From NCBI GenBank assembly GCA_002778195.1, contig PCDI01000007.1:1971337-2035336 (forward strand): a stretch of 64,000 nt of DNA. Direction: 5' to 3'. Under the pieces are notes generated by a model. It was not told the DNA's origin. It did no database searches and saw nothing but the letters and a program-made list of their open reading frames with translations. The stretch is from Raffaelea ambrosiae (lineage: Eukaryota; Ascomycota; Sordariomycetes; Ophiostomatales; Ophiostomataceae). Shown in pieces: positions 44,795 through 55,392 of this stretch (position 1 is the stretch's first letter; every line of letters begins with the position of its first letter). The position numbers and the translations under genes were made by a program.

Positions 44795-45428
44795 TTTGGC
44801 AAGGGATGTATGGAAAAGCGATGGAATATGCGGGGTACGAAAATACAATATAAAGCAGACACAAAGATCAAATGCAATAAGAGGCGGAGCAGTGTTGGGA
44901 ACGAGTCGTTGTGTCGTGTTGCTTAGGTGGTTTGTTGATAGGCAAACCAGCGGCGAGAACGTAGCTTCAGGGAGCTATCCTCTCTCTAGGTTGGAAGGCT
45001 GCCAATTCCGTGACGTTTTCCTGCCCCACTCTCTGGCAGCTGGCAGCAGATGACTGCTCACCAGCATAAGGACACGTGATATGATAGATATATGCTAGCC
45101 CCTTTAGGGTAAGTTTGTGACTGAGGGCTTCGGGTTAGCTTATTGGCTGGCACCCCTCCTCCGCCCGCACACTTTGCAAAAAAAATCGGAGCATTAGTGG
45201 TGGTGCTAGGGTTTTGTCACTGGGTTCGTGGCTGACTTTTTTTTTTAATTTTCTTGTGCAGTCGATTTTCAAGTTCTCCTAGTGTTCAAGTTCAATCGAC
45301 AATCCGCACAACACCGACACCCATATCGACATCGCTCGTCGACCGCGAATACAAGGAGTTTGGTAGTGTCTTCTGTTCCTCTTTCGTCCTTTTTTTCTTT
45401 TACTTCAGTCCCTTCCACTCTTTCCACA
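44795..45428. promoter_or_regulatory. Divergent promoter RPN13 / RPL6
   Basis: 634 bp between diverging start codons. The RPL6-proximal half has T runs (45237-45247, 45390-45400) and CT-rich leader sequence, typical of fungal ribosomal-protein promoters. No specific operator is claimed. Confidence 0.4.
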
Positions 45429-46193
45429 ATGTCGGCCCCTACCACCAAGACGTTCGGCAAGTCCTCGCGGACTGTCCCTCACCACACCCAGAAGGCTCAG
45501 AAGTGGTACCCTGCCGACGACGAGTCACAACCAAAGAAGGTGGGTTGATGGAAACTGGAACGAGAAGAAGCAGCCGATATTATCAAAGGGGGGGAGGGGG
45601 GAGGCATTGCTAATATTTTGCAAAAAAAAAACACAGGTCCGCAAAGCTGTTCGCCCCTGGAACCCGCGCAAGTCTCTCCAGCCCGGCACCATCCTCATCC
45701 TGGTTGCTGGCCGATTCCGTGGCAAGCGCGTTGTCCTCCTGAAGACCCTGGAGCAGGGTCTGCTGCTGGTTACCGGCCCTTTCAAGATCAACGGGGTCCC
45801 TCTGCGGAGAGTGAACGCCAAGTACGTGATTGCGACATCTGAGAAGGTCGACCTATCTGGCGTCGACAGCAGCAAGATCGAGGAGGTTTCGGCAGCTGGC
45901 TACTTCACCGGAGACAAGGCCAAGGAGAAGGCTAGCGAGGAGGCTTTCTTTAAGCAGGGCGAGAGGCCCGAGGTAAGCACTCACTACGGAAGAGAAGGAG
46001 AAACGTAGCAAGAAGACCAGTGTATTAATAACTGCCACAGAAGAAGGCTATCAGCGCCGCTCGCGTCGCGGACCAGAAGGTCATCGATAAGGCTTTGCTC
46101 GCCAACATCAAGAAAGTTGACCTGCTGAGCAGCTACCTCGCTACCTCCTTCAGCCTGCGCAAGGGCGACAAGCCCCACGAGATGAAGTGGTAG
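45429..46193 (+). CDS. RPL6: 60S ribosomal protein eL6 (L6)
   Basis: Three exons (45429-45539, 45637-45972, 46041-46193) give 199 residues, the normal size. The basic N-terminus (TFGKSSRTVPHHTQKAQKWY) is followed by RKAVRPWNPRKSLQPGTILI, then the KOW-like SH3 core GRFRGKRVVLLKTLEQGLLL and VTGPFKINGVPLRRVNAKYV. The C-terminal extension (KKAISAARVADQKVIDKALL) ends HEMKW. Both introns are GT-AG. Intron 1 has a long A run directly before its acceptor (…acacag), an unusual purine-rich tract where pyrimidines are expected. Confidence 0.96.
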
Positions 46194-46702
46194 AGTGCCT
46201 GATGGTGAATGGAGTCAATTCTTCGCTTAAGTTGCTCGTGGCTACTTTTTCTTCCGCCTCGATTCATAAAATCTAAATATCACTTTCCGCGGGAGAAGAG
46301 GGAGGATGCTAGGAGGAGACGACGGGTCAGGGTGTCTCTGTGCGACATGGAGACCAAAAAAGGTAGCGATGACGGATGGGTTTTTTGACTTTCGGTGTGT
46401 TGTTGCGCCACTGGCAAACGGGTTGCATGTGTGATTCTGTTTTTTTTTTCTTTTTGCACGCGCGGGATGAACGGCCTGTGTGGGAAGAAAAAAAAAGCAT
46501 TTCTACTTTTCTTTTAAAAGGGCCAATAAGGGAAAAAAAAAGACCAACGACAAGAGAATATGAAAAAAATTTTGAAAACTCAAAATGTCCTGTTTGATTT
46601 GTGCTGGAGTTGTGACGGTCAATTCCAGGCTACTTCCCAATGATATCATAACATTACCATCTCTCGCGCTCTATGTTGCTACATGGCGTTCCCCGATGGT
46701 TC
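46194..46702. other. Convergent spacer RPL6 / DPP3
   Basis: 509 bp of 3' flanking DNA with several T and A runs (46440-46570). No gene is seen. Confidence 0.45.
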
Positions 46703-49258
46703 TCATTCCCGGTCGGCGAAGCTCTGAATCATGCCCTCTGGCGTCGGGTCGTACTCTTTTAGCGTCACTTTGCCAGTTGCCTCATCCACATATGTGTTGG
46801 CTTGGACAAACACTTTGCGCGGTTGTTTGTTCTTTAGCACAACATCGCGCACCTTTGTCCCCCAATACTCTAGGCCAACCTTGGACATCTTGTCGGCGAA
46901 GAATGCTGTACCTTCTGCCACGTCGGCAGTGGCCTTGTAGATGTGGAGCTTCTGCAGGTAATCACCCACAGCTGTGCAAAATAATTGGTTAGTAGGGTCC
47001 ATATAAAATCGAAAGGTATGAGCGACCTCACCTTTGCGTCCAATCGTGAGGATCTTGGAACGATCCAATTTGATTGTAAGATCAGACAGATCATCCTTCT
47101 TATATTCTAGCTTACAGAAGTCATCTCCGGCCTCAAGAAAGCACTTTTTTGCCAGTTTAGCATTAATTCATTCAAGTGAGTCTGTTTAAAGGAGAAGAAC
47201 TTACCTTCAGAATGGAAAACCGGGCCTGGCAGTGTGGCTGTCCCCATTTTTGGCTCTTAGGATCCCAGAACTCGACGGATACCAAACCAGCCCGGGCCAT
47301 GCTCAGATACGACGCATACAGAATGTCGCCAGCCTCTCCGTCAATGTCTGTCGACCCATCGCCGAAGCCAAAGATCTTAAGCACTGGAAACTCGCAGCTG
47401 AGGAACATGGCCACCAACTCAGCGCGGCACTCCTCGTATGCACCAGCCAGGCCGCCGAAGACAGAGCCCCAGGTCTGGCCCGGCTTGTACCACGAAGTCA
47501 CAGGCTTGCCGGTGAGCGGGCTGACAGGTGGGTTGCTGTGATCGAAATTGTACACCCCAGCGCTGGTTTCCTGCAACAGCTTTCCACAACCGTGACCAGT
47601 CAACTCATGGAGGCCAACCTGGACTTCGAAAGCGCTATCCCGGTGCTTCTGGTACAGAGCCAGATCCTCTTCCCGGATAAAAGGGATTTTCTCATTTGGT
47701 GCCTTTGCACTGAGGACGTTGCCCAGCGACACGTTCTTGAAGCCTTCGGTCTGGCGGATATCGTCGTAGTTGGGGATGTTGATGCCAGCAGGGATGCCAG
47801 AGCCAGCAAACGTGAGCACCTCGAGCGATGTGAAGTCGGGGGACAGAAACTTGTCCTTCTCGAAGTCAGCAGTCCATGGCAGCAGAGGGATCAGTTTTGG
47901 TGCGGCCTCCACAAGGGCGCCAAATGCGCGGGTGCGCTCGAGGTTGACCATCGCGGCAAAGCCTTCCCATTCACCGCGGGTGCCGGCAGGATCACGGTAG
48001 GTCTCGATGAAGCCGATATTGCTCTCGACCATGGGACCCTTATCACGAATCCAGTAGCGCTGGCTTTCTTTGAAGGCAAGCAAGGATCCCTCCTTGAAGG
48101 ACTTCTCATATGCCAAATGCATCTTCTTCTCGGTTTCGTTGTCGGAATTTTCAGCGGCCTTGGCAATATTCTCGGCAATGGCTTTCATCTCAGCTGCATA
48201 GTCGCCGTAGACCAGCTTGATGGTAGCCCCCTTGATAGGGCTTGAGGCGTCATCAATGGCAAATTCCGTCTGCGTCGAGCCCGCATCTCCACCAGCAGCT
48301 GGTGGTGCAGTGATTGCTGAAGCAATGAGCAGCGAGAAGACGTTGGTGCCTTTCTCTTTGCTCAGCCGGGTGTTCTCTGGCAGCAAGCCCTTCGCTTCCA
48401 TCCACTTGGATACGGCATTGATCTCGGCCTGCGTAATATCAGGGGAGTCTGGATAGTACGTTGTAAGATGCCCCTCATCCGGGTAGCCAAGATGGAGCAG
48501 ACCGGGCTTGTCGGAGGAGAATATGGCACCCTCGGTTGCCAGGTAGTGTTTCTCGGCTTCTGGAGACGTCTTGGCCAGCGCGGCAAAGGCAGACTCGGGA
48601 GCTCGCGGAAGAAATTTGGAATCTCCAAAGCTCTTGTAGTTGCCGCAGTTGCCAAGGAACTGAGCAGCATACTCGAGGAACGAAGTCAAATGAGCCTCCT
48701 TAACATCGGCCTTCGCTGCCAGGGTTTTCCAGTCACCGGCGGCGGTCTTGTTGAGGGCCAGGATGAAGTCATAGATAGACTCGGACTCAGGAGAAACCTG
48801 TCGAAGAACAATGCGGTTGCCAGCAAAAGATGCTCTAAAATGCGCAGGTATCGTGTGAGTACGGAGATACGCAGGTCGAGCAGAAGAAGCAGCCAGTAGA
48901 CAACCGATATGTGCTCTCCTTACCTGCTGATGTAGTGAGCATAACGCTTCTGGCTATCAGACAGAGCCTCAAAGTGCTTTGCGATCTCCAACCGCACAAC
49001 ACTGGGAGGCGCATCGGCGAGATAGCCGCTCAATTCCTGGGCAGTCAGAGACATGTTGGCAGTGGTACTGAAGAGTCGACGGTTGTTGAAGAGGTGGGGG
49101 GTTTCGTGCGGCTGTTGGGGGTGACGGGATGGGTAAGAAACCGGATGAGAGTGCAAAAATGCAAGGCTTGTAAATGCAAGGCCAGAGCTGCGTCGGAGAC
49201 TTTGTCTTGCTTTGCGACGTAGAGCGTGGCAGACGCAACTGGGGCGGGGAAAGCTCAT
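46703..49258 (-). CDS. DPP3: Dipeptidyl peptidase III (M49 zinc metallopeptidase), possible dual-targeted
   Basis: Four exons (49258-48924, 48834-47205, 47143-47032, 46971-46703) give 781 residues from ATG 49258 or 713 from ATG 49054. It removes dipeptides from the N-termini of peptides. The M49 zinc site HELTGHG (minus strand, about 47609-47589) and the second ligand motif EECRAE (about 47434-47417) are intact. The fold-specific segments GSSTDIDGEAGDILYASYLS-like and MVESNIGFIETYRDP are present. The segment between the two ATGs (MSFPRPSCVCHALRRKARQS…) is rich in Arg/Ser and lacks acids over its first 45 residues, resembling a mitochondrial presequence. The inner MSLTAQELSGYLADAP start matches the usual cytosolic protein. 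Introns are 89, 61 and 60 nt, GT-AG. Confidence 0.94.
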
Positions 49259-49902
49259 CGCCAGATTGCTAGACAGAGAGGGGGCAGCTCACAGGTGCTC
49301 AGCAAAGGTCTTGACGCAGCTCCTTCCTGTCTCAGACCGTTCGGTCTGGGAGGACTAGTGTGGCGCAAGGCCTGCCTGTGGCGGCTGTGCGGAAACGGCT
49401 GTTAGCGGCCCAAAGAGATATTTACGGCGTTATCTATTCAGGGCCCCGAAAGCATGTGGGCGGTGGCCCCGGACCGTGTTGGGAAGTTTTATTTAATCTT
49501 GAATTATGGCATGTCATTTGTTGGACTTCTTGCGCGTAAAGTCGGGCTAATTGAAAGATACAAAAAGGGCAGGTAATGAGTTGCTAATTTTAATTGATAC
49601 GTTGGAACGAGTGGTGTGTAAACAGTTTGAGGAGAGGGCAAGAGAGAAGTTAAGAAAAAAAAGGGAAAAGGGAAAAGGAAAAGAAAAAGAAAAAGAAAAA
49701 GGTTACTGAATGACAATGAAAACCGAAAGCTAGCCCGTGAGCGCCACATAGCATCGGCTCCAGTTACAGAAGATAACACGCAGCATGTTGATCTACAGAA
49801 ATTTAATCTTTGTTTCGTCCCCCCCTTCTTTTTCTTTTTCTTCTTCTTCTTTTTTCTTTGTTCTTATTGCTTCATTAAACGTTGCTTACAAATCGATGGA
49901 AA
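49259..49902. other. Spacer upstream of DPP3 and downstream of the GH3 gene
   Basis: 644 bp carrying the DPP3 promoter and the GH3 3' UTR. A purine tract lies at 49629-49702. A G/C-rich repeat-like patch around 49318-49360 holds the local inverted words GACCG/CGGTC. No gene is seen. Confidence 0.4.
49629..49702. repeat. Polypurine GAAAAA-type low-complexity tract
   Basis: Plus-strand run of A and G with recurrent GAAAAA units, intergenic. A mirrored T/C tract follows at about 49818-49860, so the pair could form a hairpin in RNA, though it is probably simple composition. Confidence 0.7.
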
Positions 49903-51831
49903 CTACTCGCTGTTCTTCTGCGAAAACCCCAAACCGGTGCCATGCGAAAACAGAGGCTTCTCCGTATCAAAAGCTACGTCTTCCCGGCTCTTGGCAACAG
50001 CCGCCTGCGACCTGGGCAGATCGAACGGCAGCCGGCCCTGAGCTAGGTGACCCCGGTCTCCAGCGCCAAAAACCACGTCCAGAAAGGCCTCGTCATTTCC
50101 GCCAAAGTTGACTAGCAATGCGCTACTCTGCTTGGATGAAGTATTTTCATTATTCACACGCTCCGCTGCCTCCGCTAGCGGTGTGAGCACTGCCGGGCGG
50201 TCCAGGTAAACATCGATTAGCGTGGTCGGGATGTGGTCAATGAGGCGCACCAGCCTTTTGACCTCCTCGTCTGGAAACTCGAGCGAACCGGCGTGGAAGA
50301 GCGACTCGAATCCGCCCGGGCGGGGTTCGTAGGGAGCCCGAAGACGGAAGAGGGCGACGTCGGCATCGGCCGGTCGGTCAACCAGCTGCAAGCCTCGCTT
50401 CTTGGCCGCCTCCGCGGCTAGGCCTTCAATGTAAAACTTTTTGCCTTTCTTGGTGGTTTCCTCTAGTTGCAGCGGGAGAACACCGTGGCCGTTCAGAAGA
50501 ACCGTAAATGCTCGCCGCTGTACTGCCTCGCCCAGAGATACAAACTCTGGGTTGCCCACGGTATGGCCAGCAGCGTCGACATCGACAAATCGCCGCTCGT
50601 CAAACAGGCCAAGCCGGAACTTCTCAGTCAGTACGCGGCGCACAGATGTGTCCAGGCGAGCCTCTGTGAGCAAACCGCCCTGCACAGCCTGCACAGCCAG
50701 CTCCGGACAATACTCGCCGCCAATCTGGTCACATCCGGCGTCAAAGATCTTGACGAGACGTTGAAGCTCACTCAGGTATTCTACGCCCCAGGCGCGGGCC
50801 GGCATGTCCTGGCCCAAGACGACAGCATCCGTAATCAGACCCCAGTCAGACAATACAATGCCATCGAAGCCAAGACGTTCCCGGAGGACACCTGTGATGA
50901 CGTCGCGGTTGAAGCCCATGCCCACAGGCTCGAAAGACGAACCGACTGGCTTTCCATAGGCGGGCTGCAGGGAAAGCATAGTATGTTAGCAGACCACACG
51001 CAATATATGATTTGAAATCGGAGAAAAAAACCATACCATGACCTGCCTCGTCCCGGCCGCAATGGCCGACCGGAACGGCTGAAGATGATTCTCAAACTGC
51101 CCACCCGGCCACACCATAGCCTTGCCGTACACAAAGTGCGAGTCTTCACCATCTCGCTGCGGCCCCGATCCCGGGAAGTGCTTTGTCACGGTTGACACAC
51201 CCTGGGCCAGGTCGTCTCCTTGCAGCCCGCGGACATTTGCGGCTATTAACTCGGCCACATTCTCGGCATCCTCGCCGAACGTGGACCCGCACCGTGCCCA
51301 GCGGTATTCTGTGACAACGTCTGCTTGCGGGTGCAATGCAACGCGCAGTCCCAGCGCAATGTACTCCTGCCGAGCCACGTCGCCGAACTTGCGCACAAGC
51401 TCGGAGTCTTGTAATGCGCCGAAACCCCACGGCTCTGGCCACTGGCTCAATGCACCGGCTACAAACCCTGTGCCCACGTTGGAGCTGAAGTGGTGACGTG
51501 GATCGGACGAAAGCGTCACGGGGATGCCGAAGCGGGTGTTGTCAAGCACATACTGCTGGAGGCGGTTGTGCCAGGTGGCGACGAGGCGAGCATCCGTGAC
51601 GGGGCCGAGGAGATTGAAGTGAGACAGGTGCTTATCCTTGAGCAGCTCGACAGTATCGAGGATAGCGGTGTGCGGGACCGGACCTGCCAGTGTGCCACCA
51701 GGACCAGGCACGAGCGGAGTGTGGAAGAGCAGGCCGGCCTTCTCCTCGAGGGACAGACGCCCGAGCAAGTCAGCGACACGGTCTTCGGTCGGCAGCGCCG
51801 AGTTCTCATAAGGAAACCCCCCCCTTCCCAT
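49903..51831 (-). CDS. Glycoside hydrolase family 3 enzyme, beta-glucosidase-like
   Basis: Two exons (51831-51037, 50964-49903; 72 nt intron) give 618 residues. GH3 hydrolyses terminal beta-linked sugars. The TIM-barrel domain shows RLSLEEKAGLLFHTP, RFGIPVTLSSDPRHH, RWARCGSTFGEDAENVAEL, KHFPGSGPQRDGEDSHF and the nucleophile block LGFDGIVLSDWGLITDA with the Asp of SDW (about 50842). The second domain carries AVQRRAFTVLLNGHGVLPL. No signal peptide is visible at the chosen ATG, so the enzyme looks intracellular. An in-frame GTG-only extension upstream was ignored. The RWARCGSTFGEDAE and GPQRDGEDSH blocks resemble bacterial-type glucan glucohydrolases more than secreted fungal cellulase-associated GH3. 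The substrate is undetermined. Confidence 0.88.
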
Positions 51832-52254
51832 TATGACCGAAGCAGAAGTGGGCTGATTGGCGAGGACCACGTAGGAAGAGCTAGGTAAAGTGAGTTGAAA
51901 GATGCCTCAAAAGGAACCTTCCAAGTACTGGACACGAGACCCCAGAAAGCAATCCGCGCCCTGGCTTATGACACTGAAGCTCATCATATATGCAAGTTGA
52001 ATGCAGACTGTGCAGTGTTCACAATTATGCTTGTCCATGCCACAGGTTGCGTCTTTATTCAAGTTGGTAGCGCAACGCCAAGCTAACGATGTCGTTCCAG
52101 CACTTCTACCGTATGCTTCTGGTATTCCCGCCCTCCTGTTGAGCAAATCGAAAAACAAAGAAATCACTCCACTTTGTAAGCCGCGGCGAAACTGGGCAGT
52201 TCCGATAATTAGCGCCAGAGCAATTGTGCCCTTAGTCTGAGATCACCACTTCCC
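51832..52254. other. Spacer between GH3 5' end and the ubiquitin-like gene 3' end
   Basis: 423 bp, no gene seen. It must contain the GH3 promoter on the minus strand. Confidence 0.4.
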
Positions 52255-53819
52255 TCAAAACAAACTCCGCCCCTGGTTCAGCTCCTCCTCCATCTCCCAG
52301 GCAAAGCGAAGCTGAGACGCTTTCGACTGCCGTTTTAAAACTTCAATCTCGTTGATATCGAACGGTGGCGTGTTTGCTCTCGCATTCATCATTTTGCCGG
52401 TCATTGTATCCACCAGCACCACAGGCCCCAACCCGGCTCATTGGCGCTGTCAATGGCTGCCACCGACTTGATACCACTAAGCCGGCCAGCCACGTCCGAC
52501 GGCTCGTCGTATCGAGCAAAGAATGGCAGACCATAGCTGGCATACGTCTCGGCGGAGACGGGCGTAGGCGGTGCAGGCTCACCAGTAACATTATGAAAGC
52601 TAGCACTGTTGAGAATCTGCACATTGAATGTGACAGGCATGGTCTTAGAGTAGTCGGAGCGGCAGGGAAGAAGCATGATGGTTTAGTCAATAAGACCGCC
52701 AGCGGCCAAGTTCATTTCAGGCCCGGGTCCGCCGCCACGGAGGCGCAAGACAAGATGAACCGTGTCATTCTAGCCAATTGTCAGTGTCACCACTTGCATT
52801 AAGAAACGAAGGAGAAGAGAAATGGCCGCAGAGGTTAGCGTGTGAAATAAGAGAAACTGTATACCTTTTTGATATTGCAGTCGTTCACTGTCCGGTGGTC
52901 TGTTTGCTCCTTCATTAGCTTTGTGTTTCGGCCTCGATATCGCTGCCTGGTTTCTGCTGTGGCATACATTCTAGTTGTCTCCCCCCAAATACGATTCTCT
53001 GCTGATTTAGCGGTATACCCTCCCTGGCCCTGATCATTGATTTGACTTGCTCGATGGTAGTGAAACTCGGAATGTGGAGCTCAACCGTCTTGCCCGTTAA
53101 GATCTTAACCTTGATCAGGAAGGACTCATGACCGGCCAGGTTCTCTAACGGAACATCCTTCTCGGGTTCAGCATCAGGTATTTCCAGTTCCGTATCACCA
53201 GGGAAGTCTAGCCGTGTCACTTCGAACTGCAGTTCACCTGTCGTCTCTTCACCAGTCACTTGAAGTTCGATCGAGTGACCTGAATGCATTGGCATAGCCA
53301 CAAACTGTCGCACTTTTTCTGGCCCTACGGCGATGCCATCAAGCCATGGCTGTCGCGGTGTGGTCACAAAGTCTTGGAGAGTCTTTCCATCCCGAAGCAG
53401 TGTCTGTCGACGCAGGCGTGTAGCAGGTGTCTCAACCATGGGTTCGCCCGAGATGGCGTTGACGCCACCAACGCAGATCTTGATTGCGTAGGTATGTATG
53501 GCCCGACTGGAAAGACATCCACATAGCCTCACGTTCTAAAAGTCAATCATTAAGACAACATATTGGGTAACCCAAGTGCACACTTACGACACATCGGGAA
53601 GAACAAGCCACCTTTGGCTGCCATGCTCTTCGGGAGGGTCTCGATGAAATCTCTGGTCAGGTACAGCGGGAAGTTCCCCATGGAGGGCGGCAAAGCGTTG
53701 AGTTTTTCGTTGTCGGGCATGCGTAAGGTGCGGTGGAATTTGATGGCGAGATCGTCGATGCGGATGTCGGACGACGTCGTCTTAACGTTGGGCGTCCAGG
53801 GTTTTAGTGTTTCGGTCAT
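52255..53819 (-). pseudogene. Fungal ubiquitin-like-domain gene, apparently broken in three places
   Basis: Conserved pieces run in order: exon 53819-53588 (DDLAIKFHRTLRMPDN, NFPLYLTRDFIETLPKSM), exon 53535-52968 (REAMWMSFQSG, IKICVGGVNAISGEPMVE, VRQFVAMPMHSGHSIELQ, then ubiquitin-like FLIKVKILTGKTVELHIP and EGIPLNQQRIVFGGRQLE), exon 52899-52865 and exon 52769 onward (NDTVHLVLRLRGGG). Downstream conserved text continues (NVQILNSASFHNVTGEP, PPTPVSAETYASYGLPFF) to a likely end FAWEMEEELNQGRSLF with TGA at 52257-52255. Lesions: a +4 nt slip in a CATA repeat (about 53486-53500), an in-frame TAA at 52685-52683, and a one-base shift in a G run (about 52425-52437). The family is common in fungi with unknown function. 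Sequencing errors could explain the two repeat-associated shifts. Confidence 0.65.
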
Positions 53820-55369
53820 GGTGCCTGCGGGTGATGATAATTGGGGAGCATCCGTTTATGGAAAACGACGTGAAGTAAAAAGAACAAATTGGACAAAAGA
53901 GACGGCAAATGTTCCTCTGACGACTTTTACATACTGTTATTGAAATGCAGTTTTCTTGTCTCTTTTGAATTTTGTATGTCTTAGCTGGGTTGGGAGTATG
54001 CCTCGCCTGCCCAACTGGTTCCTGTATCAGCCTTGCGATCGAGCTAGAGTCAAACGGCATTCGCCGATTTCTCAGCTCTATCTGGAGCAGCTAAAGATAT
54101 CGACCTCAGCATCAGGTCATGTGTGACTCTTTTCCCAGACCGAAGCACTCCACCGAAGACACAGCCAGTGCCCAGACAACCCGCGGAAATTAGTTGACTA
54201 TTGACCAGCGTAAATCTCCGGCTGAGGTTCGCAAAGCGCAAAGGGCTTGTCAGAAGCCATAATGTAAACAGTAACTCCTATCTTTCGCCTGCATCTGCAA
54301 TGTGTCCTCCGAAGCCACCCTGCCCAAGCCAAGAGATTTGAGTCAACCATCTTTGACATTGGCCGTGGCAATAATAGTGTGTTCCGCCTGCTACATTCCA
54401 TAAGACTCATCGCGCTTGAAGGTCGACTGAGATTCCGATGGCAAGAATCTGTGAAGAGACGCTCCTTATTCAGACACGGATGGCAGGAAAGTCTGCTCGC
54501 GAGTGCCTCCGCATGGCTCCGTGGCATCTCGGTGAGCAAATATATTTCCTGCCTCTTTCACGGGGGCTCAAGAGCCTGCATACAACATCTTGGCGACCAT
54601 TTCATGCACACGAGCGAGAGATTGTGGGCGGAACATGCATGTTTACCACACAATAGGCTGACAGGCAACTCCTGCATCATCACGTCTCAGGATCCGTGCA
54701 CAACCATAAGACGCGGCCAGTTGCAGCTGCAGCCCGGATGGCGAGAGAAGAGTCAAGTGACCTGTATTCTGGTGTCGGTGATAGGCAACAGGGGTTGCAG
54801 TAAAAGATGCAAGTTTATAGAGAGCTATGTGGCAAGCAGGTATAGGATCGACAATTTTGTCCGTCAATCAGGCTCGCGGCGTGACGTAGGAGGAGGCTTC
54901 GCCTGACGTATTACTGCAGCTCGACGGGCGGCGGCTCTGCTATGCCGATTGGCGGTGAGGTAGAGTTGGCTGGGACAGTTGTGACCTTTTTGGATGGCCG
55001 TGCCGTTGGTAAGCCTGCTTGGGCTGAAAATCATACCCCGCGGTACGTGTGTAAAATAGAAATTCACGCGCACAAATAGGTGGGGGGGGTGCGTGGTCAG
55101 ATTCCTGTAGCTACGAGTACATGCAAAGTAACTAGTAGTTGGACCATATGTGTATTTTGGGCACAACCCAAGAAGGAAGATGCAGGTTGGTGCAGGGAAC
55201 ACCAAGCCAAGGCTGTCTAGGCTGTGCTGCCGGAAGGCATTCCGAGCAGGCCCTGGGGTGCCTCGTGACCCAAATCGTTTTTAGCACGACGTCGTTCTTC
55301 CGATGGAGGGTTGCAGGGATGACCGCACACCGCAAATCTGGGACAGTAGCCTGACCCAGAAGCTCCATG

Positions 55370-55392
55370 CCCCCCTCCCCCCCCCTCCCCCC
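55370..55392. repeat. Polypyrimidine C/T tract
   Basis: Two CCCCCTCCCC units in tandem plus flanking C residues. On the complementary strand this is G-rich with runs of 4-8 G, so it could form a G-quadruplex. It is also an error-prone site for length. Confidence 0.7.

Noticed and set aside
53829..53918. Plus-strand GTGATGA ... CTGA near the ubiquitin-like gene start
   Set aside because: Same reasons as above; likely chance in leader DNA.
54379..54906. 175-codon plus-strand frame
   Set aside because: No conserved feature and Cys/Arg/Ser-rich; not called.
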